Shown here: in pieces, positions 16,992-25,630 of the stretch
Numbering within the stretch: the stretch's first letter is position 1
Layout: the number at the start of each line of letters is the position of its first letter
Assembly: GCA_025869365.1 (NCBI GenBank)
Contig: JAOZVV010000196.1
Location: 1-64,000, forward strand
Source of the DNA: Pseudonocardia sp.
GTDB lineage: Bacteria; Actinomycetota; Actinomycetes; Mycobacteriales; Pseudonocardiaceae
Length of the DNA stretch: 64,000 nucleotides
Direction of reading: 5' to 3'
Notes under the pieces: model-generated
The model's input: the letters and a program-made list of their open reading frames with translations, nothing else
Databases searched by the model: none
What the model was told of the DNA's origin: nothing
Made by a program: the position numbers and the translations under genes

Positions 16992-17008
16992 CTCTCCCCC
17001 GGCGCCGC

Positions 17009-17377
17009 TCAGCCGGGCGGCGGCGCCGAGGTCAGCACGGTGTGGACCGAGGCGAGGAGGCCGTCCCGGACGAGGCCCACGTCGATGCCCGTGACCACCG
17101 GTGGCTGTCCCTCGGGCCCGAAGTCCCAGGCCAGGATGCCCATGTCGTGGCTCTCGTGCAGGGGGCCGCCGGGGCGGAAGACGAAGCCCGGGGCGCCGTC
17201 GAGCAGCTGCTGCACCTTCTCCTCCAGCGCCGCGCGCCCGGTCAGCACGCCGTCCGGGTCGTAGAAGACGACGTCCTCGGCATAGGTCCGGGCGATCGCC
17301 GCCCGGCGCCGGTCCCGGTCACGCTCGTCGAAGACGTCCAGCAGGTTCGCCTTCATGAGGTCGCTGATCGTGCTCAT
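17009..17377 (-). CDS. NTF2-like/SnoaL-type protein
   Basis: A 122-residue protein, MSTISDLMKANLLDVFDERD onward. The initial helix, RRAAIARTYAEDVVFYDPDGVLTGR (acid patch at the mouth of the cone) and the terminal strands are typical of the NTF2-like fold, used by small isomerases, hydratases and polyketide cyclases. No catalytic His/Asp pair can be assigned with confidence. It lies downstream of the BKACE gene on the same strand (70-base gap), possibly in one unit. Confidence 0.78.
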   Translation of the reverse strand: MSTISDLMKANLLDVFDERDRDRRRAAIARTYAEDVVFYDPDGVLTGRAALEEKVQQLLDGAPGFVFRPGGPLHESHDMGILAWDFGPEGQPPVVTGIDVGLVRDGLLASVHTVLTSAPPPG

Positions 17378-17447
17378 GGTCCTCGTCTCCTGGAGCGCGG
17401 CGCCGGTCGCGGGGATGCCGAGGCGCGGTCGAAGCCCGACATGTCGT

Positions 17448-18338
17448 CTACCGCCTCGCCAGCCCGAGGATCCCCCGGGTCTCCGCGATCGTCGCCGGGC
17501 GGGTGCCGAGGCGGTCCAGCAGCTCCACCGCGCCCCGCACCAGCTCGGTGTTCGACGGCGTGCCCGGCCCGGCGAAGTCCTCCAGCCCGACGCGGACGTG
17601 GCCCCCGCGCCGCACCGCGTGCTCGGCGAGCCCGGACGTGAGCACGTCCCCGCCCAGCACCGCCACCGACCAGGGCAGGCCGGACGGCTCGAGCATCTCC
17701 AGGTAGGCGTCGAGGGCCTTCTCCGTGGGCGGCAGGCCGAACTCGATCCCGCCGCCGAAGTACAGCTTGACGATCGCGCCCGAGGGGAGCCGCCCGTGCC
17801 GGTGCAGGGTCAGCGCGGTCCGGAGGAAGCCCGGCTCGAAGATCGAGATGCTCGGCGCCGCGCCCAGTGCCGTGGTGCGGGCGCACATGTACTCCGCGTC
17901 CGCGACGGTGTTCTCGTACGGCGCGTCCGCCCCTCCCGGGAGGTGCCGGCCGTCGGAGAGCAGGCCGACGTTCACCGAGCCCGGGTCGACGAGCGTCAGC
18001 CCGCCCAGCCCGCGCCGGGCCAGCTCCTCGACGTGGCCCCACCGCCGCTCGACCGTGATCCCGCGCGCCCCCGCGGCCATCGTCGGGTAGAGCAGCATGT
18101 CCGGGTGCCGGTCCAGGACCGGCGTCCAGGCCTGCACGTACGGCTCGACGGCGTGCACCCCGTCCTCGGTGAACATCGGCTCGTCGTTGTGGTTGTGCGC
18201 GATCGTCGCGCCGAGCTCGACGCACGCGAGCACGTCCTCGGTGATCTCGGCGGGGGTGCGGGGGACGTGCGGGTTGCGGCTGCGCGGGGTGGTGCCGTTG
18301 ACCGCCACCTCGAGGATCACGGGACTGTCCAGGGCCAT
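17448..18338 (-). CDS. BKACE family enzyme (3-keto-5-aminohexanoate cleavage type)
   Basis: ATG 18338 (MALDSPVILEVAVNGTTPR) opens 296 residues. The family marks are VNGTTPRSRNPHVPRTP at the N-terminus, the zinc-ligand HNHND (AHNHNDEP), SIFEPGFLR, LYFGGG and VLGGDVLTSGLA, followed by GGHVRVGLEDF. BKACE enzymes use acetyl-CoA and Zn2+ to cleave beta-keto acids into acetoacetate plus a new CoA ester. The family is known for wide substrate diversity. No lysine-fermentation partners are nearby, so the substrate is probably another beta-keto acid. Confidence 0.88.
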   Translation of the reverse strand: MALDSPVILEVAVNGTTPRSRNPHVPRTPAEITEDVLACVELGATIAHNHNDEPMFTEDGVHAVEPYVQAWTPVLDRHPDMLLYPTMAAGARGITVERRWGHVEELARRGLGGLTLVDPGSVNVGLLSDGRHLPGGADAPYENTVADAEYMCARTTALGAAPSISIFEPGFLRTALTLHRHGRLPSGAIVKLYFGGGIEFGLPPTEKALDAYLEMLEPSGLPWSVAVLGGDVLTSGLAEHAVRRGGHVRVGLEDFAGPGTPSNTELVRGAVELLDRLGTRPATIAETRGILGLARR

Positions 18339-18370
18339 CCCCGCAGCATGCCCACCCGCCCGCTCCGGCG

Positions 18371-18452
18371 CCACGCGCGGCCCCGGTGGGGCGCGCGGCG
18401 TCCGGCGTCACGCGCGGCGTCGACACCGCGCGTCGGGGCGGAACGCGCGCGT
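18371..18452. repeat. CACGCGCGG palindromic array, downstream copy
   Basis: The segment holds CCACGCGCGG (18371-18380), a 26-bp near-palindrome centred on GTCGAC at 18409-18434, and CGCGCGCGTGG (18443-18453). The 26-mer differs at only two positions from the copy at 19481-19506. The two arrays bracket the AbiEi/DUF559-type gene. Confidence 0.7.
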
Positions 18453-18454
18453 GG

Positions 18455-19381
18455 TCAGGTGTGGAAGGCGCCGCGGAGGCCGGCGGCGACCGGGGCGAAG
18501 CACTCCAGATCACCCCAGGTCCAGCGGACGACCGACCAGCCCTCCGCCCGGATCGCGTCCTCCCGGAGCTTCTCCCGGTAGACGACCTCACCGGGATCCT
18601 GGCCCGGCCGCAGCAGCCGCCCGTACTTCGTCCGGCCGTCGAACTCGCCGACGGTGCGCAGGTCCGGCCAGCCGAAGTCCGCGCGGCCCACGAGGACCCC
18701 GTCGGCGGTGCGGACCGGCTGCTGCAGCACGGGCGGTGGCAGGCCGGCGTCCCGCATCGCGATGCGGCTCCGGCTCTCCCCCGGGCTCTCGGCCAGGCCG
18801 TTCGCGAAGCGGGCCACCCGGAGCGCCGCGGGTCCGCCCCGCCACCTCGCGACCCGCTCGACGGCAACGTCCAGCGCGCCCCGGTCCAGCGTGCCCCTGG
18901 CATCGCGCGTCCCGATGAGTCCCGAGTCCGCGACCACGACTCCCCGGACGAAGTCCACGGTCCGGGCCACGTCGGTGACCGTCCGGGCGAGCGAGGTGAC
19001 CGCGACGCCGTCGACCACGACGATCTCGTCGGCGTCGAGCGGGGCGACGTGGACATGGAGACGCCGGCTGATCCGGCCGCCCGATCCGACCCGGGTGACG
19101 TGTACCCGGTCGAGCGGGACGTCCCAGACGTCGAGCCCGTGGAGGACGGCCGCGGACACGTGGCTCGCGACCGAGCCCACGGCGAGGCGAGGCAGCGCCG
19201 CCCGGACCCGGAGGGCATGCCTGCTCCGGGGCTCGCGGAGGCGCGCGTCGTCCGAGGGCAGGTAGGTCCCGCGGGCCAGGGTCGCCACGGACCCGGTCCT
19301 GCGCAGCCGCCGGACCTCGGCATCGGTGAAACCCGCCGCGAGCAGCTCGCCCCGGGTGCGGAGATCCTCGACCGGTTCCAT
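18455..19381 (-). CDS. AbiEi-like N-terminus plus DUF559/Vsr-like nuclease-fold C-terminus
   Basis: I start at ATG 19381 (MEPVEDLRTRGELLAAGFTD), giving 308 residues. Residues 1-60 form a short winged-helix (ELLAAGFTDAEVRRLRRTGSVATLARGTY) like AbiEi antitoxin N-terminal domains. The middle holds SVASHVSAAVLHGLDVWD, typical of the AbiEi-4 module. The C-terminal third (RADFGWPDLRTVGEFDGRTKYG, later YREKLREDAIRAEGWSVVRW) has the D/E and Q/E-x-K-like pattern of DUF559/very-short-patch-repair-like nucleases. Actinobacteria carry many solitary copies of unknown role; no AbiEii toxin partner is adjacent. The gene sits exactly between two copies of a 26-bp palindrome, which may reflect mobility. Confidence 0.78.
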   Translation of the reverse strand: MEPVEDLRTRGELLAAGFTDAEVRRLRRTGSVATLARGTYLPSDDARLREPRSRHALRVRAALPRLAVGSVASHVSAAVLHGLDVWDVPLDRVHVTRVGSGGRISRRLHVHVAPLDADEIVVVDGVAVTSLARTVTDVARTVDFVRGVVVADSGLIGTRDARGTLDRGALDVAVERVARWRGGPAALRVARFANGLAESPGESRSRIAMRDAGLPPPVLQQPVRTADGVLVGRADFGWPDLRTVGEFDGRTKYGRLLRPGQDPGEVVYREKLREDAIRAEGWSVVRWTWGDLECFAPVAAGLRGAFHT

Positions 19382-19460
19382 GGGCTCCAGCGTGAGCCAG
19401 ACCCGTACGTCACGGGCCCGTTCGGGGAAACCGTGTACGAACGTGAACGCTCCGGACTCC

Positions 19461-19522
19461 CCACGCGCGGCTACCGGCCCCACGCGCGACGTCGACCCCG
19501 CGCGTCGCGCCACTCCCGCGCG
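19461..19522. repeat. CACGCGCGG palindromic array, upstream copy
   Basis: CCACGCGCGG (19461-19470), a 26-bp near-palindrome around GTCGAC (19481-19506) and CCGCGCGTG (19517-19525) repeat the arrangement at 18371-18452. Together with the leader of the next gene, this accounts for the 250-base gap 19382-19632. I see no other gene there. Confidence 0.7.
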
Positions 19523-19632
19523 TGACACCACGACCCGCCCGGCAGCGGGTGGACCACCCGGGTGGGCGATCTCCGCGGCTCGCGGCGGTTCGGCCGACGG
19601 CGGGGGTCCGCGCCTGGCCTAGCGTCGGCGTC

Positions 19633-20451
19633 GTGCATCTCGGATACCTGACCCACGTCGCCGGGCCGGCCCCGGCGACGGCCGTCTACCGCGACGCGCT
19701 CGATCTCGCGGTCGCGGCCGAGCAGCGCGGCTTCGCGTCGTTCTGGGTCGCCCAGCACCACGGAAGCCCCGCACAGGGCCTGCTGCCGTCACCGCTGGTC
19801 CTGCTCGCCGCGGCGGCCGGGCGTACCGCCACGATCCGGCTCGGCACCGCCGTCGTCGCCGCGTCCCTGGAGGATCCGCGCCGGGTCGCCGAGGACGCCG
19901 CGGTGGTGGACGCGCTGGCCACCGGCCGGCTGGAGCTGGGGATCGGCGCGGGTTCGGACCCGGCGGCCTCGGCCGCGTTCGGCCGGGACCACGCCCTGCG
20001 ACACGCGGACTGCCGGGATGCCGTCGACCGCCTCCGGGAGATCCTCGGCGACCCCGGGCTGGTCCCGGCGGCGGCCGGTCTGCGGCGACGGATGTGGTGG
20101 GCCAGCAACTCCGCCGGCATCGACGCCGCCGCGGCCCGCGGCATGGGCCTGATCTCCGGCCGGCCCGCGGAGTCCCCGGACGACCCGGTCGTCGCGGGCC
20201 TGGCCCGCTACTGGACCCACGCCACCGCCGAGCCGCGGGTGGCCGCGTCCCGCATCGTGCGCGCGGGAGAGACCGCCGCGCAGGTCGCGGACCGGTGGCG
20301 TGCCGATCCGGCCCTCGGGTGGGCGACGGAGCTGCTGGTGCAGACCCAGCCGACACGATCGGACCTGCTGACCCAGCTGGCGACGATGGACGTCGTCCGG
20401 GCGGCGACCACGCAGCTGTGGGGCGCGGCCCGTCCGCTGGCCCGCGCATGA
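19633..20451 (+). CDS. LLM-class flavin-dependent oxidoreductase, short form
   Basis: GTG 19633 (VHLGYLTHVAGP) is the sensible start; 272 residues follow. FASFWVAQHHGSPAQGLLPSP, LGTAVVAASLEDPRRVAEDA and LATGRLELGIGAGSDPAA are luciferase-like TIM-barrel motifs that bind FMN or F420. Family members usually have about 310-350 residues; here the region after GLISGRPAESPDDPVV is shortened, so one late helical segment seems missing. It could be a compact active enzyme or a decayed one. It ends 1 base from the opposing glutamate-synthase-like gene. Confidence 0.8.
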   Translation: MHLGYLTHVAGPAPATAVYRDALDLAVAAEQRGFASFWVAQHHGSPAQGLLPSPLVLLAAAAGRTATIRLGTAVVAASLEDPRRVAEDAAVVDALATGRLELGIGAGSDPAASAAFGRDHALRHADCRDAVDRLREILGDPGLVPAAAGLRRRMWWASNSAGIDAAAARGMGLISGRPAESPDDPVVAGLARYWTHATAEPRVAASRIVRAGETAAQVADRWRADPALGWATELLVQTQPTRSDLLTQLATMDVVRAATTQLWGAARPLARA

Positions 20452-20452
20452 G

Positions 20453-22081
20453 TCAGCGGCCGAACCGGTCCGGGTCCGCCGCCTTCCAGTCCGCCGCCCA
20501 GCCCTGCGGCGGCTGCGCCAGCAGCTCCCCCGGCGAGAGCCAGTCGAACAGCTCCCCGTAGGACCGCGTGTCCATGTGCCCGATCCGCCGCATGAGCTGC
20601 TGCGGGACCAGCTCGGCGGGGGTCCGGCACCCCATCGACGCCATGATCTGCTGCGCCTGCGCGACCGTCGCCTCCTGGTAGCGCTGCACGCGGCGGCTCT
20701 TGTCCGGGACGTCGAGGGCCCGCACCCTGCGCGGATCCTGGGTCGCGACACCGACGGGGCACAGGTTCGTGTGGCACCGCTGGCTCTGGATGCAGCCCGT
20801 CGCCATCATCATGGCCCGGGCCGCGTTGGTGTAGTCCGCGCCCTGGATGAGCCGCTTGACGATGTCCGACCCGGTGGCGACCTTGCCCGCGGCACCGATC
20901 CGCACCCGGTCCCGCAGCCCGGCCCCGACCAGCGCGTTGTGCACCGTCATCAGCCCCTCGGTGAGCGGGGTGCCGACGTGGTCGGAATACTCCAGCGGCG
21001 CCGCCCCGGTGCCGCCCTCGGCCCCGTCGACGATCACGAAGTCCGGCGCGGTCCCCTCGGCGAGCACGGCCTTGCAGATCGCCAGCAGGTCGACCCGGGA
21101 CCCGACGCAGAGCTTGAACCCGACGGGCTTGCCGCCGGCGAGCTCCCGCATCCGCGCGAGGAACACCACCAGCTCGCGCGGGGTGGCGAAGACCCGGTGG
21201 CGCGCCGGGCTCACGCAGGTCTCCCCCTCCGGCACCGCTCGGGCCGCGGCGATCTCGGCGGTGACCTTCGCCCCGGGCAGCACCCCGCCGATGCCGGGCT
21301 TGGCGCCCTGGCTGAGCTTGAGCGACACGCATTTCACCGACGTGTGCGCGGCCTTGTCCGCGAACATGTCCGGATCGAAGTCCCCGTCCCTGGTGCGGGC
21401 GCCGAAGTAGCCGCTGCCGAGCTCCCAGACCAGGTCCCCGCCGTGCTCCAGGTGGTAGCGGGACAGGCCGCCCTCGCCGGTGTCGTGGGCGAACCCGCCG
21501 CGCGCGGCACCCGTGTTGAGCGCCCGGATCGCGGTGGCGGACAGCGCCCCGAAGCTCATCGCGGACACGTTGAGCAGTGCCATGTCGTAGGGCTGGGTGC
21601 AGTCCGGCCCACCGATCCGGACCCGGTGCGGCGCGGCCGGCGGAGCCACCGGCGTGGTCGCGTGGACCAGGTACTCGTAGCCGACCTCGTTGACGTCGCG
21701 TTCCGTGCCGAACGCCTTCTCCCCCGCGATCCCCTTGGCCCGCTGGTAGACGATCGACCGGGTGTCCCGGTCGTACGGGCGGCCGTCGAAGTTCCGCTCG
21801 ACGAAGTACTGCTGCAGCTCCGGGCGGATGCTCTCCAGCAGGAACCGCAGGTGCCCGACGACCGGGTAGATCCGCAGGATCGAGTGCCGGGTCTGCACCA
21901 CGTCCGCGACCGCCAGGACCAGCAGGGCCAGGGCGAGGCCGCCCAGGACCCACCAGACGGCGGAGAGCGTGAGCGCGGCGAGCACGCCGAACGCCGCCAG
22001 GACGACGAGGAGACCGACGATCACGGTGCGGGCCACCGGAGCACGGTAGGCCGACGGGGATGCCGGACCCCCACCGGGCAT
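20453..22081 (-). CDS. FMN-binding glutamate synthase family protein
   Basis: A 542-residue protein from ATG 22081. Two N-terminal hydrophobic stretches (about 15-60) suggest a membrane anchor. The rest resembles the central FMN barrel of glutamate synthase: NVSAMSFGALSATAIRALN, GEGGLSRYHLEHGGDLVWELG, LSQGAKPGIGG, IVDGAEGGTGAAP and a cysteine cluster CIQSQRCHTNLCPVGVAT that can hold a 3Fe-4S centre. The amidotransferase domain is absent, so it cannot use glutamine as GltB does. Its role is unknown; related stand-alone proteins occur in many actinobacteria. It ends tail to tail with the LLM gene. Confidence 0.87.
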   Translation of the reverse strand: MPGGGPASPSAYRAPVARTVIVGLLVVLAAFGVLAALTLSAVWWVLGGLALALLVLAVADVVQTRHSILRIYPVVGHLRFLLESIRPELQQYFVERNFDGRPYDRDTRSIVYQRAKGIAGEKAFGTERDVNEVGYEYLVHATTPVAPPAAPHRVRIGGPDCTQPYDMALLNVSAMSFGALSATAIRALNTGAARGGFAHDTGEGGLSRYHLEHGGDLVWELGSGYFGARTRDGDFDPDMFADKAAHTSVKCVSLKLSQGAKPGIGGVLPGAKVTAEIAAARAVPEGETCVSPARHRVFATPRELVVFLARMRELAGGKPVGFKLCVGSRVDLLAICKAVLAEGTAPDFVIVDGAEGGTGAAPLEYSDHVGTPLTEGLMTVHNALVGAGLRDRVRIGAAGKVATGSDIVKRLIQGADYTNAARAMMMATGCIQSQRCHTNLCPVGVATQDPRRVRALDVPDKSRRVQRYQEATVAQAQQIMASMGCRTPAELVPQQLMRRIGHMDTRSYGELFDWLSPGELLAQPPQGWAADWKAADPDRFGR

Positions 22082-22139
22082 CAGCCGCGCGGTGCGGCCC
22101 AGCGGCGGGACGGTGCCCGGCGGCAGTGCGGAACGACGG

Positions 22140-22787
22140 TCACGACCGGTTCGCGGCGGACGCGCCGTCCAGCAGGCCCCGGCCCAACGCGTAGGCCTCG
22201 CGCAGGTCCTGGCCGTCGTAGACGACGGCCGCCCGGTCCCGCAGGACGGGTGCCGGGTTGACGCCCACGGTGTGCCGCAGCCGCTCGAAGAGCAGCACGT
22301 CCGACGTCGAGTCCCCGTAGGCGACGCACCCCGCCTCCTCGATCCCGAGCTCGTCGAGCAGCGCCGCCGTGATGTCCACCTTGTGCTGCGCCGTGAGCAG
22401 CAGGTCCGTGCTCGACCGGCCGCCCGGGACGACGCCCGCACCGAAGGTCCGGTGCGCGCCCCAGCCCTCGAGCCGGCGGACGAAGAAGTGCGGGGACTGC
22501 GAGATCACCGCACTGTGCTCACCACGGGCGGCGATGTCCGCGAAGACCTCTTGGACGCCGCCGATCCAGGCCGCCGCGGCGAAGGCCGCGTCGAGCTCGG
22601 CCTCGGTCGCGTCCGCCCACAGGGGCAGCACGCGGTCCCAGAAGTCCAGGTCGCTGATCTCCTTGCGCAGCCATGCCTGCTCGACGGCGTTCGCCACGTC
22701 GTAGGTCCCCAGGTGGCGGGAGAGCTCCACGGTCGCGGCCCCGCGCAGCAGGGTCCCGTCCATGTCGAAAACGTGCAGACGGGTCAC
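22140..22787 (-). CDS. HAD-IB family phosphatase
   Basis: GTG 22787 with GAGGAGG six bases upstream (VTRLHVFDMDGTLLRGA). The 215-residue HAD hydrolase has motif I DMDGTLL, motif II SQSPHFF, a Lys in AQHKVDIT and motif III YGDSTSDVLLFE. The HAD-IB subfamily includes phosphoserine phosphatase-like enzymes acting on small phosphomonoesters. It is 58 bases before the glutamate-synthase-like gene and 98 bases after NAMPT on the same strand, so nucleotide or NAD-salvage phosphates are possible substrates. That is only context. Confidence 0.85.
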   Translation of the reverse strand: MTRLHVFDMDGTLLRGAATVELSRHLGTYDVANAVEQAWLRKEISDLDFWDRVLPLWADATEAELDAAFAAAAWIGGVQEVFADIAARGEHSAVISQSPHFFVRRLEGWGAHRTFGAGVVPGGRSSTDLLLTAQHKVDITAALLDELGIEEAGCVAYGDSTSDVLLFERLRHTVGVNPAPVLRDRAAVVYDGQDLREAYALGRGLLDGASAANRS

Positions 22788-22885
22788 GTCGGCCTCCTCG
22801 TCGTCGCGTTCGGCCCCCGATCCCAGCACGGACCAGGGTCCGCCGCCCGCCGTGCCGAGGGGTGGGCACGACGGGCGGCGAACGA

Positions 22886-24340
22886 TCATGAGGCGGCGAG
22901 CGCCTGCGCCGGTGCGGGGTGCACCTTCGCGACGTGGTCCGCGTAGTAGTACTCCGGGACCTCGCGTTCGCTCTGCGCGATGAGCTCGGTGAAGTCCCAC
23001 TTCTTGAGCAGCTTGCCGTTGCGGAACACCGGGACGAGCTGGTTCTCCTCGGCGGGGATCGAGTCCCGCGGGACCGTGGAGTAGTCCCCGTTCTCGAGCT
23101 TGAGCGCGAGACGGCCCGCCTTGGAGACCTTGAACCCGGCCCCGGTCGGGGTCTTGGAGATGTCCCGCCAGGTGCCGTTGACGCGGACCGCGCTGGCCTT
23201 CTGGCCGAAGTTCATCGTGTCCCGGTTCCAGTGCTGCAGCAGCCCGCCGCCCATGCCGAAGACCGCGTTCTCCGCGGACATGCCGCGGCGCTCCAGCTCG
23301 GCGTAGACCTTCGGCAGGCTGTCGAAGGTGACGCCGTCACCCTGCACGGTGCGGATGAACGGCGGCAGCACCTTGAACCCCTTGCTGTTCACCGTGTAGC
23401 CGAAGGCGTCCATCAGCCACTCGGTGGTGTCCGCCGTGACCTCCACGATGTCCCCGGAGTCCGGCCGGATGCCGACGAGCCCGGGGAAGTTCCGGATCTT
23501 CTCGTTGAGCTGCTTGCCGATGATGTTCTTGACGCAGTTCTCGTGGTCGTAGGTGTCGCTCAGCAGCAGGGCACAGCCCTCGGGCGCGAAGACGTCGAGC
23601 ATGTTCTCCAGTGCAGCGGCCTCGTTCTCCCGGCCCCAGGCGCAGAACCCGGCGTGCTCGGAGTTGGGCCCGGAGTTCGAGACCTTGCCCGCGTTGTAGT
23701 AGCGCTTGGCGGTCAGGATGCCGGGCACGGTGTCGCTCTGGTCGAAGTTGACCAGGTGCGCCAGGCCGCCCAGTGCGGCGGACTGCTGCGAGCTGACGCC
23801 GCGGGCGCCGTAGTCGTGGAGCATGTTGCGCAGCCCGGCCGAGCTGTCCGCCGTGCGGTTCAGGGACTCGCGGATCGCCTGCTTGCTCAGCCAGCTGACC
23901 GTCCCGATCGTCGACGGGTACCAGACGGCCCGCAGCAGGGCGGTCTCGAAGAAGCTGGTGGCCCAGAAGTACTTCGGGTCCGTGTTGATCAGCTGGACGA
24001 GCACGTTGCGCGACGGCAGGACGGTGCCCTCGGCGACCGCCTCGATCTCGACCGGCAGGAAGCCGCCGTGGTCGTTGAGGATCCCCAGCCAGTTCTCCCG
24101 GTTGAAGTGCATGCCCTGCTCGCGGACGACGAACTCGGCCTCGTCGATGTCGTCGAGCGTGATCGGGCGCATCAGGTACTCGCGCAGGTAGGCCTGCAGC
24201 CCGACGAACATCGTGACCGGCCAGGGCCCGCCGCGGGACTCGATGTAGCTGGACACGTACTCCGTGCCCGGGGGGTAGAGCGGGTAGTGGCAGTGCTTGT
24301 AGTTGTCCGTGTTGATGATCAGGTTGTCGAGATACCCCAT
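22886..24340 (-). CDS. Nicotinamide phosphoribosyltransferase (NAMPT/NadV type)
   Basis: A 484-residue protein from ATG 24340 (MGYLDNLIINTDNYKHCHY). Length and sequence follow the NAMPT branch rather than PncB: DNYKHCHYPLYPPGTEYVSSY, NVLVQLINTDPKYFW, LHDYGARGVSSQQSAALGG, a phosphoribosyl-binding IRPDSGD (about residue 292) and GMGGGLLQHWNRDT. The enzyme joins nicotinamide and PRPP to give NMN, allowing one-step salvage without nicotinamidase. Upstream are a ribokinase and a LacI regulator. Two LacI-type operators and a TACAAT -10 lie in its long leader, so it may be induced with that cluster. No NMN adenylyltransferase is in the window. Confidence 0.92.
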   Translation of the reverse strand: MGYLDNLIINTDNYKHCHYPLYPPGTEYVSSYIESRGGPWPVTMFVGLQAYLREYLMRPITLDDIDEAEFVVREQGMHFNRENWLGILNDHGGFLPVEIEAVAEGTVLPSRNVLVQLINTDPKYFWATSFFETALLRAVWYPSTIGTVSWLSKQAIRESLNRTADSSAGLRNMLHDYGARGVSSQQSAALGGLAHLVNFDQSDTVPGILTAKRYYNAGKVSNSGPNSEHAGFCAWGRENEAAALENMLDVFAPEGCALLLSDTYDHENCVKNIIGKQLNEKIRNFPGLVGIRPDSGDIVEVTADTTEWLMDAFGYTVNSKGFKVLPPFIRTVQGDGVTFDSLPKVYAELERRGMSAENAVFGMGGGLLQHWNRDTMNFGQKASAVRVNGTWRDISKTPTGAGFKVSKAGRLALKLENGDYSTVPRDSIPAEENQLVPVFRNGKLLKKWDFTELIAQSEREVPEYYYADHVAKVHPAPAQALAAS

Positions 24341-24564
24341 CGGAGAGAACCACCCTTGTTCGTGAAGAGAGTCGTTTCCAGTTCCGTCAGATGTGCTCGT
24401 CGGGGTCCGCCGTGCATCGACCCTGACCCGTGCTGGTGCTGCCTCGGCTCCGACCGGAGCCACCGCCTGGTGGAGCGGAGTACGACCCGTTCCCGTGCCC
24501 CGCCGCAAACCCTGGCGCACCGTGGTCCCGCCGACCAGAGGTGAGCCCGGACACTAACACGATT

Positions 24565-24574
24565 GTAACGTTTC
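24565..24574. promoter_or_regulatory. LacI-type operator candidate upstream of NAMPT
   Basis: GTAACGTTTC, followed by TAG, resembles GAAWCGWTTC, the element seen upstream of the cupin operon and aldehyde dehydrogenase. It overlaps a TACAAT -10 on the minus strand, so binding would occlude the promoter. Confidence 0.4.
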
Positions 24575-24652
24575 TAGTCGTTCCATCGACTGGATGAACT
24601 GCGAAGACTTCCCCGGAAGCAACTCGGTTCGGACACGGGAGGACTCCGCATG

Positions 24653-24662
24653 GAATCGTTTA
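24653..24662. promoter_or_regulatory. LacI-type operator candidate (distal)
   Basis: GAATCGTTTA with flanks TG and TTG is a weaker version of the same element, about 88 bp from the proximal site at 24565. It lies just past the ribokinase stop. Confidence 0.35.
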
Positions 24663-24700
24663 TTGCCACGGCGCACCACCTTCCTCTCCCACGCTCGGGC

Positions 24701-25630
24701 TCAGGCCCGCGCAGCCTCGATCACAGCCTTGCTCGGCATGCCCGCCCGGGCCCCGACGTGGGCCACGGACAGCGATGCCGCGACCGTCGCCACCACCACC
24801 GCGTCCTCCAGCGACGAGCCGGCGGCCAGTGCCGAGGCCAGGACCCCGTTGAACGTGTCCCCCGCACCCGTCGTGTCCACGACCCGCTCCGCCGGGCGTG
24901 CCGCGACGGGCACCGCGCCACCCCCGGGATCGACGACGAGCGAGCCGTCGCCCCCGAGCGTCACCACGACCTCGGCCTTCGTCCGCTCGGCCAGGGCCGC
25001 CGCCATCGCCCCCGTCCCGTTTACCGCCGGGTCCCCGAGCAGGGCGTGCAGCTCGCCGATCTCGGTGGCGTTCGGCGTGAGCACCGGACCGAGACCGAGC
25101 AGCGAGCCGATCACCGGGAGCACCGGCGCCGGGTTCAGCACGCAGCGGATCCCGTAGGCCGCCGCGGCCTGCACCGCGGCCGCCACCGCCTCGGGCGGGA
25201 TCTCGGTACTGACGAGCAGGCATCCGGCCCAGCCCGCGGCCCGCTCGACCGCCGCCCGGACGGCGTCCGCGTCGAGCGCGGCGTTGGCTCCGCCGCCGAC
25301 CGCGATCTGGTTCTCCCCCGCCCCGTCGACGACGATCAGGGCGACGCCGGTGGGCACGTCCGGCAGGACCGCCACCCCGCTCACGTCGACACCCTCGGCC
25401 CGCAGCTCGTCGAGGGCACCCCGGCCGAGGTCGTCCGCGCCGACGGCGCCGACGTAGCGGACGTCCGCCCCCGCGCGGGCCGCCGCGACCGCCGCGTTGG
25501 CACCCTTGCCGCCGCCGTACCGCTCGACCCCGGGGCCGACCACCGTCTCCCCCGGCCCGGGCAGCCGCTTGGCGACCACCACCATGTCCACGTTCACGGC
25601 CCCGATGACGAGCACCCCGCGGCCGCTCAC
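24701..25630 (-). CDS. rbsK: Ribokinase (PfkB family)
   Basis: GTG 25630 overlaps the LacI stop by four bases. The 309-residue product has IGAVNVDMVV, the first PfkB signature RYGGGKGANAAVAAARAGADV, the ribose-contact and lid region, NPAPVLP, TPNATEI and the second signature DTTGAGDTFNGVLASAL, with catalytic Asp in GAGD. This favours ribokinase over other PfkB kinases. It phosphorylates ribose at O5 with ATP, feeding the pentose phosphate pool and PRPP, which NAMPT next door would consume. It ends the cupin-PPOX-ThuA-LacI-ribokinase operon. Confidence 0.88.
   Translation of the reverse strand: MSGRGVLVIGAVNVDMVVVAKRLPGPGETVVGPGVERYGGGKGANAAVAAARAGADVRYVGAVGADDLGRGALDELRAEGVDVSGVAVLPDVPTGVALIVVDGAGENQIAVGGGANAALDADAVRAAVERAAGWAGCLLVSTEIPPEAVAAAVQAAAAYGIRCVLNPAPVLPVIGSLLGLGPVLTPNATEIGELHALLGDPAVNGTGAMAAALAERTKAEVVVTLGGDGSLVVDPGGGAVPVAARPAERVVDTTGAGDTFNGVLASALAAGSSLEDAVVVATVAASLSVAHVGARAGMPSKAVIEAARA

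Larger units (their letters stand above)
24341..24700 (-). promoter_or_regulatory. NAMPT leader region with promoter and operator-like sites
   Basis: This 360-base gap has no convincing ORF. On the minus strand, TACAAT (24567-24562) is a plausible -10 box. The operator-like GTAACGTTTC (24565-24574) overlaps it, and GAATCGTTTA (24653-24662) lies about 90 bases upstream. Between the promoter and the ATG is an untranslated leader of roughly 220 bases whose folding I cannot judge. Confidence 0.5.

Noticed and set aside
18371-19525. Insertion sequence
   Set aside because: No transposase motif is present in the bracketed gene, and no target-site duplication could be seen; only repeats support mobility.
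22886-24340. Nicotinate phosphoribosyltransferase (PncB)
   Set aside because: Length and motifs follow the NAMPT branch, so nicotinamide is the more likely substrate.
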